The translations under genes were made by a program, and so were the position numbers. From an uncultured Collinsella sp. (GTDB taxonomy: Bacteria; Actinomycetota; Coriobacteriia; Coriobacteriales; Coriobacteriaceae), in assembly GCA_900549025.1 (NCBI GenBank), contig URMZ01000051.1, positions 1 to 5,280 of the forward strand: DNA of 5,280 nucleotides, in the 5' to 3' direction. Below, one piece after another: positions 1-5,150 of this stretch. The notes under the pieces were generated by a model. The model made no database searches and was not told the origin of the DNA. It saw only the letters and a list, made by a program, of their open reading frames with translations. Within the stretch, counting starts at the first letter, position 1. Each line of letters opens with the position of its first letter.

Positions 1-530
1 ATCGCGATGTGTTCTCGACGGTCTACTCCGACGACGAAGAGGGCGGACGCTTTGCGGCGCTCGCTATGAAAGATCGCGGACGCAAGGACATCGTTGCCGT
101 GCTGGGGCCGCAGGATAACCCCGCCGTCGTCGACCGCCTTCGCGGCTACCGTGCAATTTTGGGCGAAAGCCTTCCGGATGAAAATGTCATCTATACCGGA
201 TGGAGCAGCGGAGACGGCTACCAAGCCACGCGGCGGCTGCTCGCGCGCGAAATACATGCCGACGGCGTGCTATGCGGATCGGACCGTATCGCAACCGGCG
301 TTATCGCCGCATTCAACGAAGCGGGAATTAGCGTACCCAAAGACGTTTCGGTCGTGGGCTTCGATGACCACGAGGTCGCAGCTCGCAGCGTCCCCGCGTT
401 GACGACCATTCGTCAGCCGCTTCGCGAAGAAGGCCGCATGGCCGCAGGCATTGCGCTCGACATGATCAACGGCGCCGCGCCCACCACCACTGTCATGCAC
501 ATGCAGCTCGTTCAGAGAGACTCACTGTAG
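1..530 (+). CDS. LacI-family transcriptional regulator, C-terminal part (5' truncated by window)
   Basis: The frame is open from the first base (first full codon at 3) to a TAG at 528-530, giving about 175 residues. It is the C-terminal effector-binding domain of a LacI/GalR regulator, which has a periplasmic-binding-protein fold. Visible family hallmarks are an early SDDEEGG stretch where the two subdomains connect, an ADGVLCGSDRIATGVI segment, the very typical VPKDVSVVGFDDHEVA segment, and the closing PALTTIRQPLREEGRMAAG block. The N-terminal helix-turn-helix lies upstream of the window. Such proteins are cytoplasmic DNA-binding repressors (sometimes activators) that respond to a sugar or related small molecule. 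The ligand cannot be read from this part. A GTG at 9 is only an internal codon, not a start. The gene converges on aspS, and no T-tailed terminator is seen for it before 592. Family assignment is secure; the target operon is unknown. Confidence 0.93.
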   Translation, partial: RDVFSTVYSDDEEGGRFAALAMKDRGRKDIVAVLGPQDNPAVVDRLRGYRAILGESLPDENVIYTGWSSGDGYQATRRLLAREIHADGVLCGSDRIATGVIAAFNEAGISVPKDVSVVGFDDHEVAARSVPALTTIRQPLREEGRMAAGIALDMINGAAPTTTVMHMQLVQRDSL

Positions 531-591
531 GAAACTGGGCCGGGCTTTCCGCGACGTCCGGTCACCCCATGCCCTCGCAACCTCGGCGCAT

Positions 592-626
592 AAAAAACGA
601 GGGAAGGCACACGTCCTTCCCTCGTT
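592..626 (-). terminator. Intrinsic terminator of aspS
   Basis: A perfect 12-bp stem (596-607 paired with 615-626, AACGAGGGAAGG against CCTTCCCTCGTT) encloses a 7-base loop at 608-614. Read on the minus strand it is followed directly by a run of T (the A run at 592-597 on the plus strand). It begins 24 bases after the aspS stop codon, the expected place. On the plus strand the stem has no T tail (ACAGAC follows), so it would stop the converging LacI-family transcript poorly unless the hairpin alone suffices. Confidence 0.9.
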
Positions 627-649
627 ACAGACAATAGGTAGCCGCTTGC

Positions 650-2437
650 CTACATCAGGCGCAGGCTGACGTCCTTGAGCTGGGCGCCGGAAACGGCACT
701 CGGAGCACCCGACATAAGGTCGGAGCCGCTGGCCGTCTTGGGGAACGCCATGACGTCGCGGATGGAGTCGGAACCGGTGAGCAGCATGCACACGCGGTCC
801 AGGCCCAGAGCAAAACCGCCCATCGGGGGCGCACCAAACTTGAGCGCCTCCATGAGGAAGCCGAACTGCGACTCGGCGCGCTCCTCGGTAAAGCCCAGGA
901 GCTTGAGCATGGACATCTGCATCTCGGCGTTGTGGATACGCATACCGCCGCCGCCGGCCTCAAAGCCGTCCATAACAAAGTCGTAGGTGCAGGAACCGGC
1001 TGCCAACGGGTCGGCCTCGATCTTGGCGATGTCGGTCTCGGTCGGCAGGGTGAACGGCTGGTGCTCGGCTGCATAGGCCTTGCGGTCCTCGTCCCAGTGG
1101 AACAGCGGGAAGTTGACGACCCACAGGAAGTCGTGGCCCTCGCGCTTGATCTCGAGTGCGTTGGCCATGTGGGAACGCATGCCGCCCAGGATCTCGTCAG
1201 AGAGCAGGCGCGGGCCGGCGGCGAACATCACGAGGTCGCCAGGCTCGACGTCCATGCGCTCGCGCAGAGCCGCCATCTCCTCGTCCGAGAAGAACTTGAC
1301 GATGGGGCTGTTGATGGAGCCGTCCTCGCGGAAGGCGATCCAGGCCAGGCCCTTGGCGCCAAACGTGGAGGCCACGCCGGCGAGCTTATCGATCTTGGCA
1401 CGTGCCCAGGCACCGGCGCCCTTGGCGTTGATGGCCTTGACGACAGAGCCCTCCTCGTTTGCGGCGGTCGCAAAGACCTTGAACTTGGAGTTGGCAAAGA
1501 TGTCGGTCAGGTCGACCAGGTGCATGCCATAGCGGGTATCGGGCTTGTCGGAGCCATAGGTGTCCATGGCCTCCCAGTAGTCCATGCGACGCAGCGGCGT
1601 GGGCATCTCGACACCCATGCGACCGAAGGCATCGGACAGGACTTCTTCGAGCGCGCTCATAACGTCGTTCTGGTCCACGAAGGACATCTCGATATCGACC
1701 TGGGTGAACTCGGGCTGACGGTCGGCACGCAAGTCCTCGTCGCGGAAGCACTTGGCAACCTGGTAGTAGCGCTCGACGCCACCGACCATGAGCAGCTGCT
1801 TCAGGAGCTGCGGGGACTGCGGCAGGGCGTAGAAGTTACCCGGCTGGATACGGCTGGGAACGATGAAGTCGCGGGCGCCCTCGGGCGTGGACTTAAACAG
1901 GGAGGGCGTCTCGACCTCCATGAACTCGCGGTTGTGCAGCGCCTCGCGAATGGCAAAGGTGAAGTCGGAGCGCAGCTTGAGGTTGGCCATCATCTCGGGA
2001 CGGCGGAGGTCCAGATAGCGATAGCGCAGACGGGTGTCCTCGCTGGTCTCGATGCCGTCCTCGATCTGGAACGGCGGGGTGACGGACGTGTTGAGCACCT
2101 CGGCGTGGTCGGTCAGGACCTCAATCTCGCCGGTCGCGAGCTTAGTGTTGGTGGTCTCCTCGCCACGGGCGCGCACGACGCCGTGGATCTTGATGGGCCA
2201 CTCGGGACGCATGGTCTCGGCGATCTTAAAGGCGTCGCCGTCAGAGTGCTCGGGGTCGAAGGTGAGCTGCGTGATGCCCTCGCGGTCGCGAAGGTCGCAG
2301 AAGATAAGGCCGCCGTGGTCGCGGCGACGGCTCACCCAACCGGTGAGGGTGACCTCTTCGCCCACGTTCTCGAAGCGAAGCTCGCCGCAGGTACGGGTGT
2401 GCATGGAATGCTCATCGATGGGACGGGTCTGGCTCAT
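650..2437 (-). CDS. aspS: Aspartyl-tRNA synthetase, bacterial type (possibly nondiscriminating)
   Basis: A 595-residue class IIb aminoacyl-tRNA synthetase that charges tRNA-Asp with aspartate in the cytoplasm. Length matches bacterial AspRS (about 590). Domains in order: N-terminal OB-fold anticodon-binding domain (about 23-120, with GWVSRRRDHGG at 33-43); the start of the catalytic core (RYRYLDLRRPEM, 138-149); the flipping-loop segment TPEGARDFIVPSR (184-196); QSPQLLKQLLM (207-217); motif 2 beginning KCFRDEDLRADRQPEFTQ (229-246) with its ATP-binding Arg232; the bacterial GAD insertion (about 300-430); and motif 3 (GGFALGLDRVCML, 540-552) with Arg548. The C-terminal RDVMAFPKTASGSDLM segment is also typical. 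The ATG at 2437 is chosen because AAAGGAGG sits 9 bases upstream. Met12 aligns with the usual family N-terminus, so the first 11 residues are a short extension and Met12 (ATG at 2404) is an alternative start. His41 occupies a tRNA-specificity position (see findings). Stop is TAG at 650-652. Confidence 0.98.
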   Translation of the reverse strand: MSQTRPIDEHSMHTRTCGELRFENVGEEVTLTGWVSRRRDHGGLIFCDLRDREGITQLTFDPEHSDGDAFKIAETMRPEWPIKIHGVVRARGEETTNTKLATGEIEVLTDHAEVLNTSVTPPFQIEDGIETSEDTRLRYRYLDLRRPEMMANLKLRSDFTFAIREALHNREFMEVETPSLFKSTPEGARDFIVPSRIQPGNFYALPQSPQLLKQLLMVGGVERYYQVAKCFRDEDLRADRQPEFTQVDIEMSFVDQNDVMSALEEVLSDAFGRMGVEMPTPLRRMDYWEAMDTYGSDKPDTRYGMHLVDLTDIFANSKFKVFATAANEEGSVVKAINAKGAGAWARAKIDKLAGVASTFGAKGLAWIAFREDGSINSPIVKFFSDEEMAALRERMDVEPGDLVMFAAGPRLLSDEILGGMRSHMANALEIKREGHDFLWVVNFPLFHWDEDRKAYAAEHQPFTLPTETDIAKIEADPLAAGSCTYDFVMDGFEAGGGGMRIHNAEMQMSMLKLLGFTEERAESQFGFLMEALKFGAPPMGGFALGLDRVCMLLTGSDSIRDVMAFPKTASGSDLMSGAPSAVSGAQLKDVSLRLM

Positions 2438-2446
2438 ACCAGTGAT

Positions 2447-2454
2447 CCTCCTTT
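2447..2454 (-). promoter_or_regulatory. aspS ribosome binding site
   Basis: On the minus strand AAAGGAGG is followed by 9 bases (ATCACTGGT) and then the ATG at 2437. This is a near-perfect Shine-Dalgarno site at good spacing. It decides the start at 2437 over the in-frame ATG at 2404, which would match the usual AspRS N-terminus better. Confidence 0.85.
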
Positions 2455-2460
2455 ATGGAT

Positions 2461-2498
2461 CTGTGCCGCCCCGTGTCGTTCCGGGCGGCGTCGTACAG
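2461..2498 (-). other. GC-rich stem-loop in aspS leader
   Basis: GCCGCCC (2465-2471) pairs perfectly with GGGCGGC (2483-2489) around an 11-base loop. CTGT (2461-2464) can pair with ACAG (2495-2498) below a five-base one-sided bulge. The structure ends 7 bases upstream of the aspS Shine-Dalgarno, on the transcribed side if the promoter lies farther up. No T run follows, so it is not a terminator as it stands. I see no T-box consensus. It may be a leader structure of unknown role or a chance GC-rich pairing. Confidence 0.4.
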
Positions 2499-2542
2499 AT
2501 TTGCCCAGCCTGCGTAAACCGCGCAGCCGGGCATGGCGTTCT

Positions 2543-2553
2543 ATCTTATCGCA
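2543..2553 (-). promoter_or_regulatory. Possible aspS -10 element
   Basis: Read on the minus strand this is TGCGATAAGAT, about 105 bases upstream of the aspS start. It offers either TAAGAT (4 of 6 against TATAAT) or an extended TGC-GATAAG (4 of 6). No convincing -35 hexamer lies 16-18 bases further up, so this is only a candidate. If used, the leader would include the hairpin at 2461-2498. Confidence 0.3.
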
Positions 2554-2649
2554 CCTGTGTCGATGTGCCGCGAAAAAGTAGCTCTTGCCCAAAGACTTGA
2601 CGGAGACGAAACAATTGACGCGGCCTGGCCGTCGCCCAAGCGCGCGGCG

Positions 2650-2658
2650 TGCGACAAT
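2650..2658 (+). promoter_or_regulatory. Possible serB extended -10 element
   Basis: TGC-GACAAT reads as an extended -10 (4 of 6 in the hexamer plus the TGn). Transcription would begin near 2665, giving a leader of about 29 bases to the ATG at 2694. No good -35 is present at 16-18 bases; the TTGACG motifs at 2597 and 2615 are too far away. Weak candidate. Confidence 0.3.
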
Positions 2659-2680
2659 GTGCCCCAATACAACCGCACTC

Positions 2681-2687
2681 GGAAAGG
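2681..2687 (+). promoter_or_regulatory. serB ribosome binding site
   Basis: GGAAAGG lies 6 bases before the ATG at 2694. It supports that start over the in-frame GTG at 2649, which would add 15 residues with no family resemblance. Confidence 0.65.
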
Positions 2688-2693
2688 CCCGCC

Positions 2694-3329
2694 ATGACCG
2701 CACGCCTCATCGTTATGGATATCGACTCCACGCTCATCAACCAGGAGGTCATCGACCTGTTGGGCGAGGAGGCCGGCGTGGGCGAGCAGGTAGCGCAGAT
2801 CACCGAGCGCGCCATGCGCGGCGAGCTCGACTTTAAGCAGGCGCTCGAGGAACGCGTGGGGCTGCTTGCCGGCTTGGATGAGAGCGTATTCGAGCGCACC
2901 TTTGAGCGCGTGACGTTTACCCCCGGCGCGCTGGAGCTTGTGCGCTCGGCACACAGCAAGGGCTGGAAGGTCGGCGTGGTAAGCGGCGGCTTTCACGAGG
3001 TCGCCGACAAGATCGTGGCCGCCGCGGGCATCGACTTTTGCCTCGCTAACCGCCTGGAGGTCGTGGGCGGCAAGCTCACCGGTAAGCTGGCGGCAGACAT
3101 CGTGACCAAGGAGTCCAAGCTCATCCAGCTGCTGGATTGGGCGGTTGAGTGCGGTGTCGACATGGCCCACACCGTCGCGATCGGCGACGGCGCCAACGAC
3201 ATCCCCATGATTCAGGCCGCGGGCACGGGCATCGCGTTTTGCGCCAAGCCCAAGACGCGCGAGGCCGCCCCGTTTGCCATCGACGAGCGCAACCTGATGC
3301 TCGCCATGGACATCATCCTGCGCGACTAG
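2694..3329 (+). CDS. serB: Phosphoserine phosphatase (HAD superfamily)
   Basis: A 211-residue cytoplasmic HAD-fold enzyme that hydrolyses O-phospho-L-serine to serine, the last step of the phosphorylated serine pathway. All HAD motifs are visible: motif I DIDST (9-13) with nucleophile Asp9 and acid/base Asp11; motif II VVSGG with Ser97; motif III Lys142; motif IV GDGANDIPM with Asp165, Asn168 and Asp169 for Mg2+ and phosphate binding. Glu18 and Arg54 sit at the positions that bind the serine part in the archaeal PSP structure from Methanocaldococcus jannaschii. The whole chain, including VSGGFHEV, FCLANRLEV and GIAFCAKP, resembles that compact 211-residue type. There is no N-terminal ACT-like extension as in E. 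coli SerB. The start follows GGAAAGG at 2681. It is divergent from aspS and followed by a 114-base gap, so it is probably monocistronic. A broader HAD phosphatase is possible, but the serine-binding residues favour SerB. Confidence 0.93.
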   Translation: MTARLIVMDIDSTLINQEVIDLLGEEAGVGEQVAQITERAMRGELDFKQALEERVGLLAGLDESVFERTFERVTFTPGALELVRSAHSKGWKVGVVSGGFHEVADKIVAAAGIDFCLANRLEVVGGKLTGKLAADIVTKESKLIQLLDWAVECGVDMAHTVAIGDGANDIPMIQAAGTGIAFCAKPKTREAAPFAIDERNLMLAMDIILRD

Positions 3330-3338
3330 CCGATCCGT

Positions 3339-3367
3339 CTAACAATTGAATCAGTCTGTCCTATAGT
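3339..3367 (+). promoter_or_regulatory. Possible larB promoter, upstream candidate
   Basis: CTAACA (3339-3344; 4 of 6 against TTGACA) is separated by 17 bases from TATAGT (3362-3367; 5 of 6 against TATAAT). Start of transcription would be near 3374, inside the inverted repeat at 3366-3399, giving a leader of about 70 bases. The spacing is ideal and the -10 good, but this is pattern matching only, and a second candidate lies at 3412. Confidence 0.4.
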
Positions 3368-3399
3368 TTCCGAACAATTTTGTCTTAGTGTTCGGAAAC
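3366..3399. repeat. Perfect 11-bp inverted repeat upstream of larB (candidate operator)
   Basis: GTTTCCGAACA (3366-3376) and its exact reverse complement TGTTCGGAAAC (3389-3399) are separated by 12 AT-rich bases, with arm centres 23 bp apart, about two helical turns. Each arm contains a TTCSGAA core that is itself nearly palindromic. Neither strand has a T run after the stem, so an intrinsic terminator for serB is unlikely. It overlaps the upstream promoter candidate's -10 and start point, and covers the -35 region of the downstream candidate. A protein-binding site controlling larB is the simplest reading; an mRNA 5' hairpin is the alternative. Confidence 0.65.
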
Positions 3400-3411
3400 A
3401 TACCCTTTGAG

Positions 3412-3420
3412 TGCTAGACT
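3412..3420 (+). promoter_or_regulatory. Possible larB extended -10 element, downstream candidate
   Basis: TGC-TAGACT is an extended -10 with a hexamer of the TAGACT kind often seen in actinobacterial promoters. The region 16-18 bases upstream (TTCGGA at 3391-3396) is a poor -35 and falls in the right arm of the inverted repeat. Transcription would begin near 3427, leaving a very short leader before the ATG at 3444. Confidence 0.35.
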
Positions 3421-3430
3421 TTGCGCCGTC

Positions 3431-3436
3431 GAAGGG
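3431..3436 (+). promoter_or_regulatory. larB ribosome binding site
   Basis: GAAGGG is followed by 7 bases and then the ATG at 3444. It supports this start over the in-frame GTG at 3411, which has no such site and lies in the promoter-like region. Confidence 0.65.
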
Positions 3437-3443
3437 AACATAT

Positions 3444-4226
3444 ATGGATAAGCGAGATCTTGAGCAATTGTTGAGCGACGTTGCCGACGGAGCAGTCGCC
3501 CCGGCAGTCGCCCTCACACGCATCCAGACGGCGCCAACCGCCGATCTGGGTTTTGCGCAGCTCGATCTTTCGCGCGGGGTGCGCCAGGGAGCCGGCGAGG
3601 TTGTCTACGGTGCCGGTAAAACCGCCGAGCAGATTACTGCCATTATCGAAGCACTGTGCGCTGCCGGCCAGGAGCGCATCCTGGTCACGCGCCTGGACGC
3701 CGAAAAAGCAGACCGCATCTCGGAGCTCCTCGGCAACGGCATCGACTTGGGATATGTCCCAGACACACAGCTTGCCCTCGTGGGCGGCAAGCCCTCCCCT
3801 ACCGGCAACGGACGCATCGTCGTCGCCTGCGCCGGCACGAGCGACCTGCCCGTCGCCGAGGAAGCCGCGTTGACGGCCGAGTTCTACGGCAACGAGGTCG
3901 ACCGCCTCTACGACGTAGGTGTCGCCGGCCTGCACCGCCTGCTCGCACATGCCGAGGAGCTTGCCCAGGCTCAGGTGGTCATCGCCATTGCCGGCATGGA
4001 AGGCGCGCTGGCGAGCGTTATCGGCGGCCTGGTGAGCTGTCCGGTCATTGCCGTTCCCACCAGCGTGGGGTACGGCGCGAGTTTTGGTGGCGTAGCCGCG
4101 CTGCTCGCCATGCTCAACTCCTGTGCCAGCGGCGTATCGGTCGTCAATATCGATAACGGCTTTGGTGCCGCCTACCAGGCAAGTCTTATCAATCATCTGA
4201 GCGCCGGCACATCCTGCGCCCGTTAA
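3444..4226 (+). CDS. larB: LarB, pyridinium-3,5-biscarboxylic acid mononucleotide synthase
   Basis: A 260-residue cytoplasmic enzyme, slightly longer than the roughly 246-residue Lactiplantibacillus plantarum LarB. LarB opens nickel-pincer nucleotide synthesis: it carboxylates the pyridinium ring of nicotinic acid adenine dinucleotide and splits the dinucleotide, yielding P2CMN and AMP. The N-terminal helical part starts MDKRDLEQLL, as in the family. The C-terminal half is a PurE-like (AIR carboxylase) domain, seen in CAGTSDLPVAEEA (129-141), AIAGMEGALASVIGG (181-195), PVIAVPTSVGYGASFGG (200-216) and MLNSCASGVSVVNIDNGFG (223-241). Cys227 and Glu186 correspond, with a constant offset of 6, to catalytic Cys221 and Glu180 of the characterised enzyme; Ser133 fits Ser127 likewise. 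The start follows GAAGGG at 3431. The larC gene begins 10 bases after the stop and its ribosome binding site overlaps the TAA, so the two are cotranscribed. Purine-pathway PurE is ruled out by the LarB N-terminus and larC linkage. Confidence 0.95.
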   Translation: MDKRDLEQLLSDVADGAVAPAVALTRIQTAPTADLGFAQLDLSRGVRQGAGEVVYGAGKTAEQITAIIEALCAAGQERILVTRLDAEKADRISELLGNGIDLGYVPDTQLALVGGKPSPTGNGRIVVACAGTSDLPVAEEAALTAEFYGNEVDRLYDVGVAGLHRLLAHAEELAQAQVVIAIAGMEGALASVIGGLVSCPVIAVPTSVGYGASFGGVAALLAMLNSCASGVSVVNIDNGFGAAYQASLINHLSAGTSCAR

Positions 4227-4230
4227 GGAG
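4225..4230 (+). promoter_or_regulatory. larC ribosome binding site overlapping the larB stop
   Basis: AAGGAG shares two bases with the larB TAA (4224-4226) and lies 6 bases before the larC ATG at 4237. Ribosomes ending larB translation sit on this site, so translation of the two genes is probably coupled. Confidence 0.85.
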
Positions 4231-4236
4231 CATTCC

Positions 4237-5148
4237 ATGTCCAACCATCAGCACACGCTTATCATCGACGGCACTTCGGGCATCAGCGGCGATATGACCG
4301 TCGCGGCCCTGCTCGACCTGGGCGCCAGCGAGGAGCACCTGCGCGAACAGCTCGCCACGCTGCCGGTCGACGGCTTTTCGATCGCTGTAACGCGCGTAAA
4401 CAAGCATGGCATCGACGCCTGCGATTTCGACGTCCAGCTTGCAGAGGGCCTCGAGAACCACGATCACGATATGGCCTGGCTCTACGGCAACGAAGCAGCT
4501 GCCGAGCACACGCACGAGCACCACCATCATGATCATGGCGAGCACGAACACGAGCACTGCCACGAGCATGGCCATGAGGGCAACGGTGATGGCCATGAGG
4601 ACCATCATCACGCCCATCACCATCACCACCGTTCTTTGGCGGACGTCACCGCCATCATCGATGGCTCGCAGCTAAGCGATGGTGCCAAGCGTCGTGCCCT
4701 CGCCATTTTTTCCGCACTCGCTGATGCCGAGGCCAAGGCACACGGCAAAACGCCCGACACCGTCCTGTTTCACGAGGTGGGCGCCGTCGACTCCATCGTC
4801 GACGTCTGCTCTGTCGCCATCTGCCTCGACGACCTGGGTATTGAGGATATCGTGGTCGAGTCGCTCTCCGAGGGCCACGGAACCATCCACTGCGCCCACG
4901 GTCTCATGCCCATTCCCGTCCCCGCTGTCGTCAACCTGTGTCAGGCGGGCAATATCGCCCTCACGCCTGCACCGGTCGCCGGCGAGCTCGTGACGCCAAC
5001 GGGCGCCGCCATCGTCACCGCGCTGCGCACGTCCGACCAACCGCCCTCACGCTACCGCATCGAAGCCGTCGGCTACGGCGCCGGCAAACGCCCCTACGAG
5101 GGTTGCTCCGGCACGGTCCGCTGCCTGCTCGTTCACGCGGACGCATAG
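4237..5148 (+). CDS. larC: LarC N-terminal part (LarC1), nickel insertion protein of NPN synthesis, lacking the LarC2 part
   Basis: A 303-residue protein of the LarC family (old name DUF111). LarC is a CTP-dependent nickel cyclometallase that inserts nickel into the LarE product P2TMN, completing the nickel-pincer nucleotide. Visible are the N-terminal IIDGTSGISGDMTVAALLDL (9-28), a His-rich nickel-binding-type insertion (about 75-131, 22 His between 91 and 131), HRSLADVTAIIDGS (131-144), LFHEVGAVDSIVDV (177-190), the CAHGLMPIPVPAVV segment (219-232), GELVTPTGAAIVTAL (249-263) and VGYGAGKRPYEG (278-289). The frame then ends at TAG, 5146-5148. Full-length LarC continues for roughly 120-150 residues, including the C-terminal CTP-binding portion. 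In L. plantarum this is a second frame, larC2, reached by programmed frameshift. None of it appears in any plus-strand frame of the remaining 132 bases. The protein may act with a LarC2 encoded elsewhere, or be a nonfunctional remnant; intact reading frame and motifs favour the former. Confidence 0.9.
   Translation: MSNHQHTLIIDGTSGISGDMTVAALLDLGASEEHLREQLATLPVDGFSIAVTRVNKHGIDACDFDVQLAEGLENHDHDMAWLYGNEAAAEHTHEHHHHDHGEHEHEHCHEHGHEGNGDGHEDHHHAHHHHHRSLADVTAIIDGSQLSDGAKRRALAIFSALADAEAKAHGKTPDTVLFHEVGAVDSIVDVCSVAICLDDLGIEDIVVESLSEGHGTIHCAHGLMPIPVPAVVNLCQAGNIALTPAPVAGELVTPTGAAIVTALRTSDQPPSRYRIEAVGYGAGKRPYEGCSGTVRCLLVHADA
4507..4629 (+). repeat. Histidine-rich low-complexity segment in larC
   Basis: Codons 91-131 of larC contain 22 histidines, one cysteine (Cys108) and many Asp/Glu, built from imperfect repeats of CAC/CAT and GAG codons. 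It ends in a five-His run just before the conserved RSL. His-rich stretches at this place are common in LarC and fit nickel binding or storage. The repetitive DNA is prone to length change by slippage. Confidence 0.85.
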
Positions 5149-5150
5149 CC

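Noticed and set aside
530..551. Weak hairpin (GGAAA with TTTCC) just after the LacI-family stop as its terminator
   Set aside because: Only five base pairs with a long loop and no T run; it is well within chance.
932..2581. 549-codon open frame on the plus strand, antisense to aspS
   Set aside because: It lies almost wholly opposite the aspS coding strand in the codon register where GC-rich genes commonly leave long open frames. The product shows no recognisable family motif and is a low-complexity, Gly/Val/Leu/His-rich chain. The aspS motifs on the other strand are beyond doubt.
2438..2600. T-box riboswitch in the aspS leader
   Set aside because: No T-box antiterminator consensus and no terminator with a T run are present on the minus strand before the ribosome binding site.
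2649..2693. Upstream in-frame GTG start for serB
   Set aside because: It would add 15 residues with no counterpart in compact SerB proteins and has no ribosome binding site, while the ATG at 2694 has GGAAAGG at good spacing and gives exactly the M. jannaschii PSP length.
3366..3399. Inverted repeat read as the serB intrinsic terminator
   Set aside because: The loop is 12 bases and the stem is followed by ATACCC rather than a T run, on either strand, so it does not fit an intrinsic terminator.
3411..3443. Upstream in-frame GTG start for larB
   Set aside because: It lacks a ribosome binding site and overlaps promoter-like sequence; the ATG at 3444 follows GAAGGG and begins with the family-typical MDK.
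3414..4244. 276-codon open frame on the minus strand opposite larB
   Set aside because: Shadow of larB: no ribosome binding site of note, no recognisable domain, and larB is supported by conserved catalytic residues and gene order.
4189..4629. Minus-strand frame starting with a Met/Val/Leu-rich, membrane-like stretch opposite larC
   Set aside because: The hydrophobic run is the reverse complement of the His codons (CAT/CAC give ATG/GTG), so the apparent membrane segment is an artefact of the His-rich repeat.
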